A stretch of 64,000 bases of DNA from NCBI RefSeq assembly GCF_003004665.1, contig NZ_MUHY01000004.1, positions 24,225 to 88,224 on the forward strand, written 5' to 3'. Below the pieces are notes generated by a model. It was not told where the DNA came from. It saw nothing but the letters and a program-made list of their open reading frames with translations, and did no database searches. How positions within the stretch are numbered: position 1 is the stretch's first letter; every line of letters starts with the position of its first letter. The stretch is from Candidatus Pandoraea novymonadis. GTDB lineage: Bacteria; Pseudomonadota; Gammaproteobacteria; Burkholderiales; Burkholderiaceae. This document shows, in pieces, positions 47,927 to 58,612 of this stretch. The position numbers and the translations under genes were made by a program.

Positions 47927-47992
47927 GCTAGAAATAAGGTGGCAACATGCCGGGGGAGGAATGATTGTGAGCAATAATATTGAGTGTTCATT

Positions 47993-48310
47993 CTACTGAG
48001 GTGGCTTGGCCAGCGCTTGTTTGAGCTCGCCACTCTGGTACATTTCCATCATTATATCTGAGCCGCCGATGAATTCACCGCGAATGTAAAGTTGTGGGAT
48101 TGTTGGCCAATTGGCGAATTCTTTCAATCCTTGGCGGATTTCATTATCTTGTAAGACATCTACGGTGAAGAAGTCGTTGAATCCACAGTCTTTAAGAATT
48201 TTTACAGCCCGCCCTGAAAAACCGCACATCGGAAACACTGCACTACCTTTCATGAAAAGGACGATAGAATGACTGCTGACGATTTGTTGTATTTTTTCCT
48301 GTATAGTCAT
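47993..48310 (-). CDS. grxD: Monothiol glutaredoxin (Grx4 type)
   Basis: Monothiol glutaredoxin of 105 residues with the CGFS active site (Cys29-Ser32) in FPMCGFSGRAV. WPTIPQLYIRGEFIGGSDIMMEM is the glutathione-binding part. It binds a [2Fe-2S] cluster, usually together with BolA-type proteins, and one such is encoded at about 26.7 kb. The gene is four bases downstream of prmC, so hemA-prfA-prmC-grxD form an operon. Confidence 0.95.
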   Translation of the reverse strand: MTIQEKIQQIVSSHSIVLFMKGSAVFPMCGFSGRAVKILKDCGFNDFFTVDVLQDNEIRQGLKEFANWPTIPQLYIRGEFIGGSDIMMEMYQSGELKQALAKPPQ

Positions 48311-48314
48311 GATT

Positions 48315-49295
48315 TCAAGCCTTTGGGATGCCAGTTAATGTATTTTTTGGTGGATATTTTAACGTTTTTCTGTGTTGACCGCCTGTTACACGTTCTATGC
48401 CGGAAAGATCTTTTGCTGAGAAGACGTTACTTAATCCAGAATCACAGCACAAGTCGCGTACGACATGCGCTTGATTGTAGCCGTGTTCGCACAGTAGCCA
48501 GCCACCCGGGATTAAGTGCATACTGGCTCCAGCTATGATGATGCGCAGTGCAGATAATCCGTCAGCATGATCCGTGAGTGCATCTATAGGTTCGTAGCGC
48601 AGATCGCCTTGCGTTAAGTGTGGATCGTCAGCTGGGATATATGGAGGATTGGAGACAATGAGATCGAATGGCGCCACATACTGTTCATTGTTTGTAGGGT
48701 TAAGTCCATGATACCAATTGCTTTCGAGGTATTCCACATGAGGACCATCGTTTGTAGAAGAGAGCATTCCGAGTTGTGCCGCATTAGCACGTGCGACAGC
48801 TAGTGCATCCCGAGAATGGTCAATTCCTATGACATGTGCATTGGGACATGCTGTAGCGATTGCCAATGCAATAGCTCCGCTTCCTGTGCCGACATCAAGG
48901 ACACGAGGTGCTGCGATTCCGGCCAGATATTCTAATGCCAACTCAACTAACAACTCGGTTTCTGAGCGTGGAATGAGTACCGAGGCATTAACGGATAGTG
49001 TTAATCCAAAGAATTCTCGTTTGCCAGTCAGATAGGCAATGGGCTCGCCAGTCAAACGACGGGCACATAACTTTTGATAAGTATTGATAGAAATCGTGTC
49101 AAGTGGCTCTCGGTTGCGCGTAATTAGCTGAGAATGGGACCAGCCAAGCGTATGTGTGAGTAAAATACGTGTCTCTAAAGTTGGCAGATCGGATTCGTGG
49201 AAAAGATCGGAAACTGTTATAGGCACGCATGTTTTTTCTGATAACGATGGCGATCCATTAACCATGATCAGATTAGCTCGATTTTTGTCTTTCAT
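48315..49295 (-). CDS. prmC: Release factor glutamine methyltransferase
   Basis: SAM-dependent enzyme of 326 residues that methylates the glutamine of the GGQ motif in release factors. The catalytic NPPY motif is in FDLIVSNPPYIPADDPHL; SAM-binding VLDVGTGSGAIALAIA and an N-terminal helical domain with GEPIAYLTGKREFFGL are present. The start at 49295 was used; an ATG at 49265 is an alternative. It overlaps the prfA/grxD operon, 7 bases after prfA, its target. Confidence 0.94.
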   Translation of the reverse strand: MKDKNRANLIMVNGSPSLSEKTCVPITVSDLFHESDLPTLETRILLTHTLGWSHSQLITRNREPLDTISINTYQKLCARRLTGEPIAYLTGKREFFGLTLSVNASVLIPRSETELLVELALEYLAGIAAPRVLDVGTGSGAIALAIATACPNAHVIGIDHSRDALAVARANAAQLGMLSSTNDGPHVEYLESNWYHGLNPTNNEQYVAPFDLIVSNPPYIPADDPHLTQGDLRYEPIDALTDHADGLSALRIIIAGASMHLIPGGWLLCEHGYNQAHVVRDLCCDSGLSNVFSAKDLSGIERVTGGQHRKTLKYPPKNTLTGIPKA

Positions 49296-49302
49296 CAGAG
49301 GT

Positions 49303-50385
49303 TTACACCCTTTCGTAAAGCGAAGCCAGTTGCTCGGCTTGATGCTCGGTAACGAGTGCTTTTATCATTTCCTCTAGATCACCATCCATGATGTACTCTA
49401 GCTTGTAGAGAGTGAGGTTGATTCGATGGTCAGTGATACGTCCCTGGGGGAAATTATACGTTCGGATGCGCTGTGAACGATCACCTGAGCCGATCAAATT
49501 CTTACGTGTGGCAGCTTCTTTAGCTTGTTGGATGCGTAGTTGCGTATCTTTGATACGAGCGGCCAGCACAGTGATGGCTTTATCCTTGTTTCGATGCTGT
49601 GAACGGTCCTCCTGGCATTCTACGACTATTCCCGTTGGCAAGTGTGTGATGCGTACAGCTGAGTCTGTTTTGTTGATGTGCTGTCCACCTGCACCTGATG
49701 CACGAAAGGTATCGATACGAATGTCGGCGGGACTGATCTGGACATCAGCGATATCATCTGCTTCTGGCATTACCGCTACGGTACAGGCGGACGTATGGAT
49801 GCGGCCTTGGGTTTCCGTGGTAGGAATACGCTGTACGCGATGGCCACCAGACTCGAATTTGAGTTGTGAATATACACTTTGACCAATCAGGCGGATGATG
49901 ACTTCCTTATAGCCACCCAAGTCTGATTCGCTCGCAGAGATCACTTCGGTTTGCCAGTGCTGGCGTTCTGCATATCGCATATACATACGTAGCAAGTCAC
50001 TTGCAAAAAGGGCAGATTCATCTCCGCCAGTTCCTATCCGGATTTCTAGAAAGATGTTGCGATCATCATTAGGATCTCGAGGTAAGAGCATGCGTTGAAG
50101 CTCATCTTGCAACGTGACTATGCGTGCGCGTGCACTGATGCTTTCTTCTTCGGCGAAATCTCGCATCTCCGGATCAAGCGCCATGTCTTGCGCAAAATCG
50201 ATATCTTGCTGCGCTTGGCGGTAGCGCTGATATTGCTCAACAATCGGAGAAAGCTCGGCATGTTCACGTGTGAGCTTTCGATAGTTATCCAAGTTATCCG
50301 TGACATCGGTTTGGCTTAATAGCTTGTTGAGCTCGACTAGACGCTGTGTTATCTGGTCGAGTTTAGCTTGCATGCTTGCTTTCAT
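49303..50385 (-). CDS. prfA: Peptide chain release factor 1
   Basis: RF1 of 360 residues that ends translation at UAA and UAG. The stop-codon recognition tripeptide is PTT at 188-190 (PxT form of RF1) and the peptidyl-tRNA hydrolysis GGQ is at 233-235 in [18 protein letters not shown]1-specific length and helices are kept. It is immediately downstream of hemA and seven bases before prmC, which modifies it. Confidence 0.97.
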   Translation of the reverse strand: MKASMQAKLDQITQRLVELNKLLSQTDVTDNLDNYRKLTREHAELSPIVEQYQRYRQAQQDIDFAQDMALDPEMRDFAEEESISARARIVTLQDELQRMLLPRDPNDDRNIFLEIRIGTGGDESALFASDLLRMYMRYAERQHWQTEVISASESDLGGYKEVIIRLIGQSVYSQLKFESGGHRVQRIPTTETQGRIHTSACTVAVMPEADDIADVQISPADIRIDTFRASGAGGQHINKTDSAVRITHLPTGIVVECQEDRSQHRNKDKAITVLAARIKDTQLRIQQAKEAATRKNLIGSGDRSQRIRTYNFPQGRITDHRINLTLYKLEYIMDGDLEEMIKALVTEHQAEQLASLYERV

Positions 50386-51672
50386 TTATTTATCAGAAGT
50401 TCCTGAATGGCGAAACCATTCGAGAATAAATTGAATGAGGTGGTTACGCTCGTTGCTGGATGCTGTTTTGAGTGCGAGGGTTGGGCCGTGTAGAAATTTT
50501 TTGGTTAACGCAAGAGATAGAGTGTCGAAGATATCCAATGGATCGTCACCACGCCGAAGCATGCGCTTCGCTCGTTCGAGTTCAGTTTGCCGAACTGTTT
50601 CTGCCTGTGCGTGAATATCACGGATAACGGGGACAACACTGCGTGCTTCTAGCCACTGCATGAAATCTTTGACTCGTGTTTCAATGATAGCTTCAGCTTG
50701 TGCCACAGCGGATTGACGCACTGTGTTGCCCTCACGTACGACAGCGCCGAGGTCATCAATAGTGTATAAAAAAACGTCTGTGAGACGCCCGATCTCTGGC
50801 TCGATATCGCGTGGTACAGCCAGATCGACCATAAACATGGGTTTGTGTTTTCGGATCTTAATGGCTCGTTCAATTGCACCGAGGCCAATGATTGGCAATG
50901 AACTCGCAGTGCAGGAGATAACGATATCGAATTTATGCAGGATGTTTGGTAATGCTGAGAGTGGAATAGCTTTGCCGACGAAACTCTCTGCGAGTTTTTC
51001 ACCACGCTCGATTGTGCGATTGGCGATATAGAGTGATTTCGGATGTTGTGCCGCAAAATGTGTGGCGCAGAGTTCAATCATTTCGCCTGCACCGATGAAT
51101 AAAACATTTTGCGTTTCTATACTCTCGAATATTCGTTTTGCGAGACGGACAGCTGCCGCAGCCATTGAGACTGAATGTGCTCCGATTTTGGTTTGGCCAC
51201 GCACTTCTTTCGCAACCGCGAACGTGCGCTGGAATAATTGATTCAAATAGGTACCCAATGCACCGGCTTCGGAGGCTGTGCGTACAGCATCTTTCAATTG
51301 ACCGAGAATTTGTGTTTCGCCAAGCACCATCGAATCGAGGCCGCTAGCGACGCGAAATGCGTTTCGCACCGCCTCTGATTGTGGCAGTGCATATAGATGA
51401 GGGACCAACTCAGCGGTAGGAATTTGATGAAACTGCGATAGCCAATGAATGGCACGATCACCTGCTGCAGCGTCAGCTGTTACACAATAGATTTCCGTTC
51501 GATTACAGGTGGAAAGAATGGCTGCTTCGGCTCTACGCTCTGGGCCTGAGTTTTGCCAAAGCTCTTTCAACCCTGCCAACGCTGGCTCAATTCGCTCAAA
51601 TGGAAACGCCACCCGTTCGCGTAGCGAAACGGGCGCTGTATGATGATTCAGGCCAAGTGCGAGCAGTTGCAT
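50386..51672 (-). CDS. hemA: Glutamyl-tRNA reductase
   Basis: First enzyme of C5 heme synthesis, 428 residues, reducing glutamyl-tRNA(Glu) to glutamate-1-semialdehyde. The catalytic Cys56 is in [13 protein letters not shown], and [14 protein letters not shown] is the N-terminal signature. The NADPH domain follows with [14 protein letters not shown], then the dimerisation helix. Its stop abuts the prfA start, a conserved arrangement. The heme made is needed by the bc1 complex encoded above. Confidence 0.95.
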   Translation of the reverse strand: MQLLALGLNHHTAPVSLRERVAFPFERIEPALAGLKELWQNSGPERRAEAAILSTCNRTEIYCVTADAAAGDRAIHWLSQFHQIPTAELVPHLYALPQSEAVRNAFRVASGLDSMVLGETQILGQLKDAVRTASEAGALGTYLNQLFQRTFAVAKEVRGQTKIGAHSVSMAAAAVRLAKRIFESIETQNVLFIGAGEMIELCATHFAAQHPKSLYIANRTIERGEKLAESFVGKAIPLSALPNILHKFDIVISCTASSLPIIGLGAIERAIKIRKHKPMFMVDLAVPRDIEPEIGRLTDVFLYTIDDLGAVVREGNTVRQSAVAQAEAIIETRVKDFMQWLEARSVVPVIRDIHAQAETVRQTELERAKRMLRRGDDPLDIFDTLSLALTKKFLHGPTLALKTASSNERNHLIQFILEWFRHSGTSDK

Positions 51673-51870
51673 GGTGTGAGGATTTAAGTATAGCTCATAA
51701 TTATAACGTGGGATTTCTATGCTTGTTGGGAAGTGTCAGAACTTTTATATAGCAAGTTTTCCTCATTATTCTCTACAGCACGGGTATTTTACAAATAGTG
51801 CCTTCACCTACGAAATAGCCAGTTGACGATTATTATTTCGTGTCTTGAGGCACGTGAATAGGTGGGTTAT

Positions 51871-52965
51871 TCAAACATTGAACAAGAAATTCATCACATC
51901 CCCATCTTGTACGACATATTCTTTGCCTTCTACTCGCATTTTCCCTGCTTCTTTTGCACCTTGTTCCCCTCTATATTGAAGATAGTCAGGGTATGCAATT
52001 GTTTGGGCACGGATAAAACCACGTTCGAAGTCTGTATGAATCACACCAGCAGCCTGTGGTGCAGTGTCGCCTACATTGATAGTCCAAGCACGTACTTCCT
52101 TTATCCCAGCTGTAAAATAAGTTTGCAGTCCGAGCAACTTAAAGCCCGCGCGAACCAAGCGATCTAGCCCCGGTTCTTTCATGCCTATTTCAGTAAGAAA
52201 ATCGGCTTTTTCGGCGTCGTCAAGATCGGAAATTTCCGCTTCGATTTCCGCACAAACAGCAATTACCGGAGCCTTTTCCAGTTCTGCATGTTTTTGGACG
52301 GCGGTTAGGTATTGATTGTTTTCGAAACCCTTCTCATTCACGTTGGCGATGTACATGGTTGGCTTAGCCGTGATGAGACAGAGGGGTTTGATGAGCATTT
52401 GCTCATCTTTCGTGAGGCTAATCGAGCGTATGGGCTGAGCTTCGTTGAGCAATGGGACGATCTTTTCCAACACAGCTACTAACTTGGCTGATTCCTTGTC
52501 ACCACCAGATTTCGCTACCTTTTTGTAACGCTGGAGTGTTTTCTCGATCGTTGTGAGGTCAGCTAACGCCAGTTCGGTGTTGATCACTTCTATATCAGAA
52601 ATAGGGTCAATTTTGCCTTGTATGTGAATTACGTTTTCATCTTCGAAGCACCGCACAACATGCGTAATTGCGTGTGTTTCACGAATATTGGCGAGGAATT
52701 TGTTCCCGAGACCTTCGCCTTTCGATGCTCCAGCTACTAAGCCTGCAATGTCAACAAATTCGACAGTTGCTGACAATATACGCTCTGGCATCACGATTTC
52801 GGCTAGTTTAAATAGGCGTGGATCAGGAACCTTTACTACACCTATGTTTCTATCAATAGTACAAAATGGATAATTGTCGGCCGCGATGCCTGCGTTGGTC
52901 AGTGCGTTGAAGAGAGTGGATTTTCCGACGTTAGGTAGGCCAACGATACCGCATTTTAGACTCAT
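51871..52965 (-). CDS. ychF: Redox-regulated ATPase YchF (Obg-like)
   Basis: P-loop protein of 364 residues of the OLA1/YchF family that binds ATP rather than GTP and associates with ribosomes. GLPNVGKST is the P-loop and DIAGLV the G3 motif; the specificity motif has the NVNE of ATPase members ([10 protein letters not shown]). A TGS/UBL-like C-terminal domain with [14 protein letters not shown] is present. It is upstream of hemA by about 200 bases. Confidence 0.95.
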   Translation of the reverse strand: MSLKCGIVGLPNVGKSTLFNALTNAGIAADNYPFCTIDRNIGVVKVPDPRLFKLAEIVMPERILSATVEFVDIAGLVAGASKGEGLGNKFLANIRETHAITHVVRCFEDENVIHIQGKIDPISDIEVINTELALADLTTIEKTLQRYKKVAKSGGDKESAKLVAVLEKIVPLLNEAQPIRSISLTKDEQMLIKPLCLITAKPTMYIANVNEKGFENNQYLTAVQKHAELEKAPVIAVCAEIEAEISDLDDAEKADFLTEIGMKEPGLDRLVRAGFKLLGLQTYFTAGIKEVRAWTINVGDTAPQAAGVIHTDFERGFIRAQTIAYPDYLQYRGEQGAKEAGKMRVEGKEYVVQDGDVMNFLFNV

Positions 52966-53555
52966 AAAATTCCTGTGAATGTTTGAGAGAGTCCGAGCCG
53001 GACGCTATCCTTTTTGGATCAGACATACCTTTATCAGAGAACTCCATATTTTTTTAAGACAACTTACTTATTTTTTTGGGGTAGGGGAGCATAGAGCTCA
53101 ATACTCTAGTGCCCACGGAAAATTGTTGATTTTAACCTTTTTGGTAATTGATCAGCATAGGTATTACCACAATCCACCTTGTAATTTAAGTTTGACGGAC
53201 AATTGATTCGCTTTGGTTGACTAGAATCTCATAAACATGAATTGAGACGAGAGATTTATTTCAGTACAAGACTCCCACACGTATCGGGTCTAATCTTATG
53301 AGATAACTTTGGAGTATCCTAGATCTTTTGCGTTGCGGATAATGCTGTGAGAAATTTTTTGATGGAATGCTGGTGTGACCGCATTAAACCTACGTAGTCA
53401 TGGTGAGTAGTGCAAAAAGCAATTATACTGCAAAGGAATTTGAGTCATGGTGTCACACACAGTGTTGCACCCACTTACGAAAAATAATGGCATGCGAGAA
53501 TGAGTTTATCTCGATAAACCGATTTATTCTATTTCTATCAGGACAATTTAACTAC
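52966..53555. other. Divergent gene-free region between ychF and the UbiH-like gene
   Basis: About 590 AT-rich bases. A TTGACT at about 53217 suggests a promoter, but no matching -10 was found. No gene or RNA was recognised. Confidence 0.35.
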
Positions 53556-54737
53556 ATGATTCCATCCCAAACTCATGAAGTGATTGTCGTTGGTGGTGGT
53601 TTGATTGGCAAAGCCACAGCGCTACGGCTATCGCAGGCTCGATTATCTGTGACGTTGCTGACTAGGCCTCCACCGCCTACTGCCCTGAGCGCAGATGCAT
53701 GGGATTCCCGAATTTATTCCTTATCGTCAAGTTCTCAGGCGTTGTTTGAAAAGATGAATGTTTGGCAGGCTTTAGACAGTTCACGCTTGAATCCAGTCTA
53801 TGATATTCGCGTTTTTGGTGATGGTGATGCTCATAGCGAGCTACATTTTTCAGCTTATCAAGCATCTGTGCCACAACTGGCTTGGATTGTCGAATTATCG
53901 AATCTCGAACGGGCGTTGGATACGGCACTGCGTTTTTCACCACAGGTGCATTGGCTTAATGCCGAAGTAGAAGGATTGAGCATAACTGAGGAGAGCGCTA
54001 CGCTGCGTCTTAAAAATGATATTTCTCTGAGCGCATCACTCATCGTTGGGGCCGATGGATCTCAGTCTTGGATGAGGCAGGCCAGTGGGCTGGATGGTAG
54101 TCGTCGTTCTTATAAGCAAATCGGAATTGTTTGCAATTTTCTTGCTGAACGCCCACATCGGGACACTGCATTTCAGTGGTTCGTAGATGGAGAAATCATT
54201 GCGCTCCTTCCATTGCCGGAGCAAAAAGTTTCACTTGTCTGGTCCGCGTTTGATAAGCATGCTCAACATTTACTTGGAATGGAACCAGGAGTGTTTGCAG
54301 AACACTTGGCTCCATGGGTAGCAGATGAACTTGGAGCTTTGACGCCAATTTCCACGAAAACACAGGGGTTCTCTTTGTCACTCGCACAATCTAAACGGTT
54401 GATTGCGCCACGCGTGGCGTTGGTAGGGGATGCTGCTCACACTGTACATCCTTTATCGGGACAAGGCATGAATCTCGGGCTGCGCGATGTGTCAGTCTTA
54501 GCTGACATTATCAGCGGTCGCGAGAGTTTCCGAAGTCCAGGAGATTCAGTTGTGCTGCGGCGTTATGAACGTGCTCGTCGCGAGGATATTGATAGTATTG
54601 TATTGATGACAGATGGTTTACAGCGGATTTTTGCGCTTGGAGGATCATTAACAAAATTTATACGTAATACTGGATTGAATGGCATCAATGCATTGCCATT
54701 GCTAAAAAGATTCTTGATTGGACGTGCATCAGGCTGA
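53556..54737 (+). CDS. UbiH/UbiF-family FAD-dependent hydroxylase
   Basis: Flavoprotein monooxygenase of 393 residues, probably one of the ring hydroxylases in ubiquinone synthesis. The N-terminal FAD loop GGGLIG is at 13-18, the second ADG-type segment is VGADGSQSWMR, and the third motif GDAAHTVHPLSGQGMNLGLRD is complete. I chose the ATG at 53556; an in-frame ATG at 53400 adds an unrelated 52 residues. It is convergent with ung. Which ring position it hydroxylates cannot be inferred. Confidence 0.85.
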   Translation: MIPSQTHEVIVVGGGLIGKATALRLSQARLSVTLLTRPPPPTALSADAWDSRIYSLSSSSQALFEKMNVWQALDSSRLNPVYDIRVFGDGDAHSELHFSAYQASVPQLAWIVELSNLERALDTALRFSPQVHWLNAEVEGLSITEESATLRLKNDISLSASLIVGADGSQSWMRQASGLDGSRRSYKQIGIVCNFLAERPHRDTAFQWFVDGEIIALLPLPEQKVSLVWSAFDKHAQHLLGMEPGVFAEHLAPWVADELGALTPISTKTQGFSLSLAQSKRLIAPRVALVGDAAHTVHPLSGQGMNLGLRDVSVLADIISGRESFRSPGDSVVLRRYERARREDIDSIVLMTDGLQRIFALGGSLTKFIRNTGLNGINALPLLKRFLIGRASG

Positions 54738-54787
54738 ATGTTCGATTGTGGTAAGCTTGAGTCGTTTGTTATCTCACGCTCATAATA

Positions 54788-54818
54788 CGATCCAGTGGAT
54801 TTTCAATCCACTGGATCG
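54788..54818. terminator. Perfect 14-bp hairpin between convergent genes
   Basis: CGATCCAGTGGATT (54788-54801) and AATCCACTGGATCG (54805-54818) are exact reverse complements with a 3-nt loop TTC. It lies 50 bases after the UbiH-like gene and 16 bases before the ung stop codon, an ideal place for a bidirectional terminator. A T tract is missing. The core AGTGGATT/AATCCACT is also in the mlaF hairpin. Confidence 0.6.
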
Positions 54819-54833
54819 CGTAAAGGCTATAAA

Positions 54834-55598
54834 TTATTCGGGCAATTGCCAATCAATTTCAAGTAGGTTGTGCCGTTTTAAGAAGCAATTGGTTGTGCTG
54901 AAATGTCCGCAGCCCAGGAAACCACGATATGCTGAAAGCGGTGATGGATGTGGCGCTTCGAGCAAGAGATGTCCATATCCTTCGAGTAAATGTTTTTTGG
55001 CTTGAGCATGCCTGCCCCATAAGAGGAAAACCATTTTCTTATGATGGGAGGCAGCAATCCTTTGTAGCAAGACATCGGTACAGGCTTCCCATCCCCCTCT
55101 TTTGAAGCGTTTTGCATGACTTCCTGCTTTCCCCGCCTCTACGGTGAGCACTGTGTTGAGCAGCAGTACACCTTGCTTTGCCCATGTACTAAGATGTCCA
55201 TGTCCAGGTGGTGCAAAACCCAGATCACGTTCGATTTCCCTGTAGATATTACGTAACGATGGAGGTATGCATACCCCTCGTTGTACAGAAAATGCAAGAC
55301 CATTGGCCTGTGGAATACCATGGTCATTACCATGATACGGATCTTGGCCCAGGATCACGACTTTGACATTTTCCGGTAATGTCAATTTCAACGCATGGAA
55401 TATATCTGTGGGATATATGGTTTTACCCATAGAAAGCTCACTGTCAATGAATGTACAGAGTGTTTGATAAACTGGGCTGTCAATAAAAGAGGTAAGGATG
55501 ACACGCCATGCATGAGGCAGTGCTTTAAATTGGGAAGAGAGCGATTTTTCCTGTGGTGCTGATAATGGCTCGAATGTGTCTATTAAATCGAAAAGCAA
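54834..55598 (-). CDS. ung: Uracil-DNA glycosylase
   Basis: Base-excision repair enzyme of 254 residues that removes uracil from DNA. The water-activating loop GQDPYHG (Asp86) and the Leu loop HPSPLSAYRGF are intact; LLLNTVLTVEAGKAGSH is the family uracil pocket. The likely start is TTG at 55598; the frame is closed by a stop just upstream and the family start is weakly conserved. In Burkholderia ung lies next to trpC. Confidence 0.92.
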   Translation of the reverse strand: MLFDLIDTFEPLSAPQEKSLSSQFKALPHAWRVILTSFIDSPVYQTLCTFIDSELSMGKTIYPTDIFHALKLTLPENVKVVILGQDPYHGNDHGIPQANGLAFSVQRGVCIPPSLRNIYREIERDLGFAPPGHGHLSTWAKQGVLLLNTVLTVEAGKAGSHAKRFKRGGWEACTDVLLQRIAASHHKKMVFLLWGRHAQAKKHLLEGYGHLLLEAPHPSPLSAYRGFLGCGHFSTTNCFLKRHNLLEIDWQLPE

Positions 55599-55989
55599 AG
55601 GATGTCAATTGGCTGATGTTGTGGGTGATTGAAGGAAAGAATTAAGCAGGGTATTGAAAGAAAGATGACATAGGAGTTGCAATTGTATCAACAACAAAAA
55701 AGGGGCCGTAGCAGCGCTAGAATTTTGACGTTAATACTTTTTTTAAACTTATCATAGACATGTGGGTTTAGCTGGTTTTTCGTTCGCGGATTTTTCAAGG
55801 GTTGGAAACCGTTGCATGAGGATATCGCATTCGTTGAAAAAAGATTTTGGGAGAGTTTGATCATATGTACGCAAAGGTCAATTAAACGCTGTTGTCACGT
55901 ACGTGTGTGTGGTTTAGTTAAAGAATATTAAATAACTTATGAAGTATTTCCATGAGGTGCAGCTAATTCATATATACAAGTAGTGCAAC
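55599..55989. other. Gene-free spacer between ung and trpC
   Basis: About 390 AT-rich bases between two minus-strand genes. No open frame, RNA or hairpin of note was recognised. A promoter for ung may be within it. Confidence 0.35.
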
Positions 55990-56802
55990 TTATCTGGGCA
56001 TCTCGAACAGCTGAGCCAACGCATCTCCTGGCACGGGTGATCGCATGAAGGCTTCACCGACCAGGAAGGTATGAACGTTGGCAGTTCGCATACATTGTAC
56101 ATCTTGACGTGACAGAATGCCTGATTCTGTAACAACAATGCGGTCCTCTGGAATCATCCCTAGAAGGTTGAGAGTAGTATTGAGTGAAACATCGAAATTA
56201 TGTAGGTTACGGTTGTTGATACCGATCAGTGTAGTATTTAATGTGATTCCGGTATTTAGCTCATGGTGATTGTGGACTTCGACTATTACGGCCATCCCGA
56301 GTTCGAGTGCTAGTGCGTTGAGGTCGCGCATGCGAGCCGGTTCGAGTGCGGCAGCGATCAAGAGGATAGCATCTGCCATCATCACACGTGCTTCATAAAC
56401 TTGATATATATCGATTATGAAGTCTTTGCGTAACACAGGCAAATTGCATACCGTTCGTGCTGCTTGGAGGTATGCAGGAGAACCTTGAAAGAAATGCTTA
56501 TCTGTTAGAACGGATAAGCAGGCAGCACCCCCTTGTTGATACGATTCCGCTATTTCCGCTGGCAGGAAAGGTTCGCGAATCACGCCTTTCGATGGGCTGG
56601 CTTTCTTGATTTCAGCAATCACAGCCGAGCTTCCTACATTGATTTTTTTGCGAATTGCACCAACGAAGTCACGTGTGCGCATGGCGCTATCTTGCATGGC
56701 AGCTTCTGCGTCGCGGCGGATACTAGATAGGTCACGATGTCGGCGTGCGGTCGCGACTTCTTTAGCCTTAACGGTCAGGATCTTATCAAGAATAGTAGCC
56801 AT
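55990..56802 (-). CDS. trpC: Indole-3-glycerol-phosphate synthase
   Basis: TIM barrel of 270 residues that makes indole-glycerol phosphate from CdRP in tryptophan synthesis. It is the monofunctional form without Trp[43 protein letters not shown] and VTESGIL are intact. I chose the ATG at 56802 ([15 protein letters not shown]), which matches the family start. It is the last gene of the trpE-G-D-C operon, 67 bases after trpD. trpF and trpBA are not in this window. Confidence 0.95.
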   Translation of the reverse strand: MATILDKILTVKAKEVATARRHRDLSSIRRDAEAAMQDSAMRTRDFVGAIRKKINVGSSAVIAEIKKASPSKGVIREPFLPAEIAESYQQGGAACLSVLTDKHFFQGSPAYLQAARTVCNLPVLRKDFIIDIYQVYEARVMMADAILLIAAALEPARMRDLNALALELGMAVIVEVHNHHELNTGITLNTTLIGINNRNLHNFDVSLNTTLNLLGMIPEDRIVVTESGILSRQDVQCMRTANVHTFLVGEAFMRSPVPGDALAQLFEMPR

Positions 56803-56869
56803 GGCAATGGATCTCAACTCAGTAGACGGTAGCATTAACACAATGCATTAAAAGAGGGCTTGTATGAAA

Positions 56870-57910
56870 TTAGGCAGTTTTCGTTGTGAACTGTTGTGTA
56901 AAGCTGACAAACTCGTCCAGTTTTGCTCGTGCTGCACCGCTGGCGATGGCTTCTTTCGCAGAGGCTATCCCATCCGCGATGCTGAGCACACGGTTGGCAG
57001 CATACAGGGCTGTACCAGCGTTAAGGACAACGATATCACGCGGTATACCGGGTTGATTGTCAAGTGCAGCGAGTAGCATAGCTTTTGACTCGGCAGTATC
57101 AACTACCTTCAGGCTACGATTGCTGGCCATCGATAAATCAAAATCTTCTGGATGAATCTCGTATTCCGTAATTTTTCCATCTTTGAGTTCGCCGATAAGC
57201 GTTGCCGCGCCTAGAGATACTTCATCCATGCCATCTTTACCATAAACTACTAGGACATGCTTTGCGCCCAATCTTTGCATTACGCGAACCTGAATACCTA
57301 CCAGATCGGGATGGAATACTCCCATTAACTGATTTGGTGTACCGATTGGATTCGTTAGTGGACCGAGGATATTGAAAATTGTGCGCACCCCAATTTCTTT
57401 TCGTATTTTTGCCACGTTTTTCATGGCTGGATGATGGTTCGGTGCGAACATAAAACCGATACCAACGGTATTTAGACACTGGGCGACATGCTTAGAGCTA
57501 AGCATAATATTGACACCTAGTGCTTCGAGCACATCTGCACTGCCAGACTTCGAGCTGACTCCCCGATTACCGTGTTTGGCAACTTTTGCACCTGCTCCGG
57601 CAGCCACGAACATTGATGCGGTTGAAATATTGAATGTATGTGATAAATCACCACCTGTGCCAACGATATCAACCAAATGTTCATTATCCAATGGTGTATG
57701 GACGTGATCTGCAAATTCTCGCATGACTTGTGCTGCAGCAGCAATTTCACCGATTGTTTCCTTCTTAACACGGAGGCCAGTGATGATCGCGGCTGCCATG
57801 ACCGACGAAATTTCACCTTTCATAATAAGACGCATTAAGTGAAGCATCTCATCGTGAAAAATTTCGCGGTGTTCGATTGTACGTTGTAATGCTTCTTGCG
57901 GGGTAATCAT
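56870..57910 (-). CDS. trpD: Anthranilate phosphoribosyltransferase
   Basis: Enzyme of 346 residues that transfers the phosphoribosyl group from PRPP to anthranilate. The PRPP loop [18 protein letters not shown], the [21 protein letters not shown] segment and [16 protein letters not shown] are family signatures. It is separate from trpG, the usual betaproteobacterial form. It lies 41 bases downstream of trpG and is read toward trpC. Confidence 0.96.
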   Translation of the reverse strand: MITPQEALQRTIEHREIFHDEMLHLMRLIMKGEISSVMAAAIITGLRVKKETIGEIAAAAQVMREFADHVHTPLDNEHLVDIVGTGGDLSHTFNISTASMFVAAGAGAKVAKHGNRGVSSKSGSADVLEALGVNIMLSSKHVAQCLNTVGIGFMFAPNHHPAMKNVAKIRKEIGVRTIFNILGPLTNPIGTPNQLMGVFHPDLVGIQVRVMQRLGAKHVLVVYGKDGMDEVSLGAATLIGELKDGKITEYEIHPEDFDLSMASNRSLKVVDTAESKAMLLAALDNQPGIPRDIVVLNAGTALYAANRVLSIADGIASAKEAIASGAARAKLDEFVSFTQQFTTKTA

Positions 57911-57951
57911 TTGTGGTTTGTTGTCATATCAGGATGGCGATAAATTGAAAT

Positions 57952-58527
57952 TCATCTTGCTGACACTTCTTCCAAGAAGTTCCGCAAAAGTGCGTGTCCA
58001 TGTTCCGATAGGATGGATTCCGGATGAAATTGTACTCCTTCGACAGGGAGCGTTTTGTGGCGTATGCCCATGATTTCACCGTCGTTTGCCCAAGCAGTCA
58101 CTTCAAGATTGTCTGGAAGTGATGCCCGTTCAATGGCTAGCGAATGATAGCGTGTGACGGTGAAACGATTGGGCAGATGCGCAAAGACACCTTGCTGCGT
58201 TGTTTCGATCTCACTCACTTTCCCGTGCATGATCTGCTTCGCCCGTATTACCTTTCCGCCAAATGCTTCACCTATGGCTTGATGGCCGAGACAGACACCA
58301 AGGATTGGTATGCTAGCACTAAAATGTTTTAGAACATCAAGGGTGATCCCTGCATTTTCCGGGCAGCTTGGACCGGGGGATAGGCAGATGCGTCTAGGTT
58401 TTAGGGCTGCGATGGCATCGAGAGTAATTTCGTCATTGCGGAATACGCGAACATCTTCACCTAGTTCACCAAAGTATTGGACTATGTTATAGGTGAAAGA
58501 ATCATAATTGTCGATCATTAGCAGCAT
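57952..58527 (-). CDS. trpG: Anthranilate synthase, glutamine amidotransferase component
   Basis: Class I amidotransferase of 191 residues that gives ammonia to Trp[36 protein letters not shown], the nucleophile loop [15 protein letters not shown] and the His-Glu pair in VQFHPESIL are intact. It is 85 bases downstream of trpE and 41 bases upstream of trpD. Confidence 0.95.
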   Translation of the reverse strand: MLLMIDNYDSFTYNIVQYFGELGEDVRVFRNDEITLDAIAALKPRRICLSPGPSCPENAGITLDVLKHFSASIPILGVCLGHQAIGEAFGGKVIRAKQIMHGKVSEIETTQQGVFAHLPNRFTVTRYHSLAIERASLPDNLEVTAWANDGEIMGIRHKTLPVEGVQFHPESILSEHGHALLRNFLEEVSAR

Positions 58528-58612
58528 AAATGCCTCCTGACCATAGAAATAGAAAATATTAGAAAAACAGGAAACGCAATCGTGCCGATGTTGCTCATGT
58601 TTTTAGTGCGCC

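Noticed and set aside
51610..51634. Imperfect hairpin in hemA (CCCGTTCGC/GCGAAACGGG)
   Set aside because: It has a bulge and encodes the conserved [12 protein letters not shown] stretch, so it is explained by protein conservation.
53400..53555. Longer N-terminus for the UbiH-like protein
   Set aside because: The extra 52 residues are not like the family; the FAD fold begins right after the ATG at 53556.
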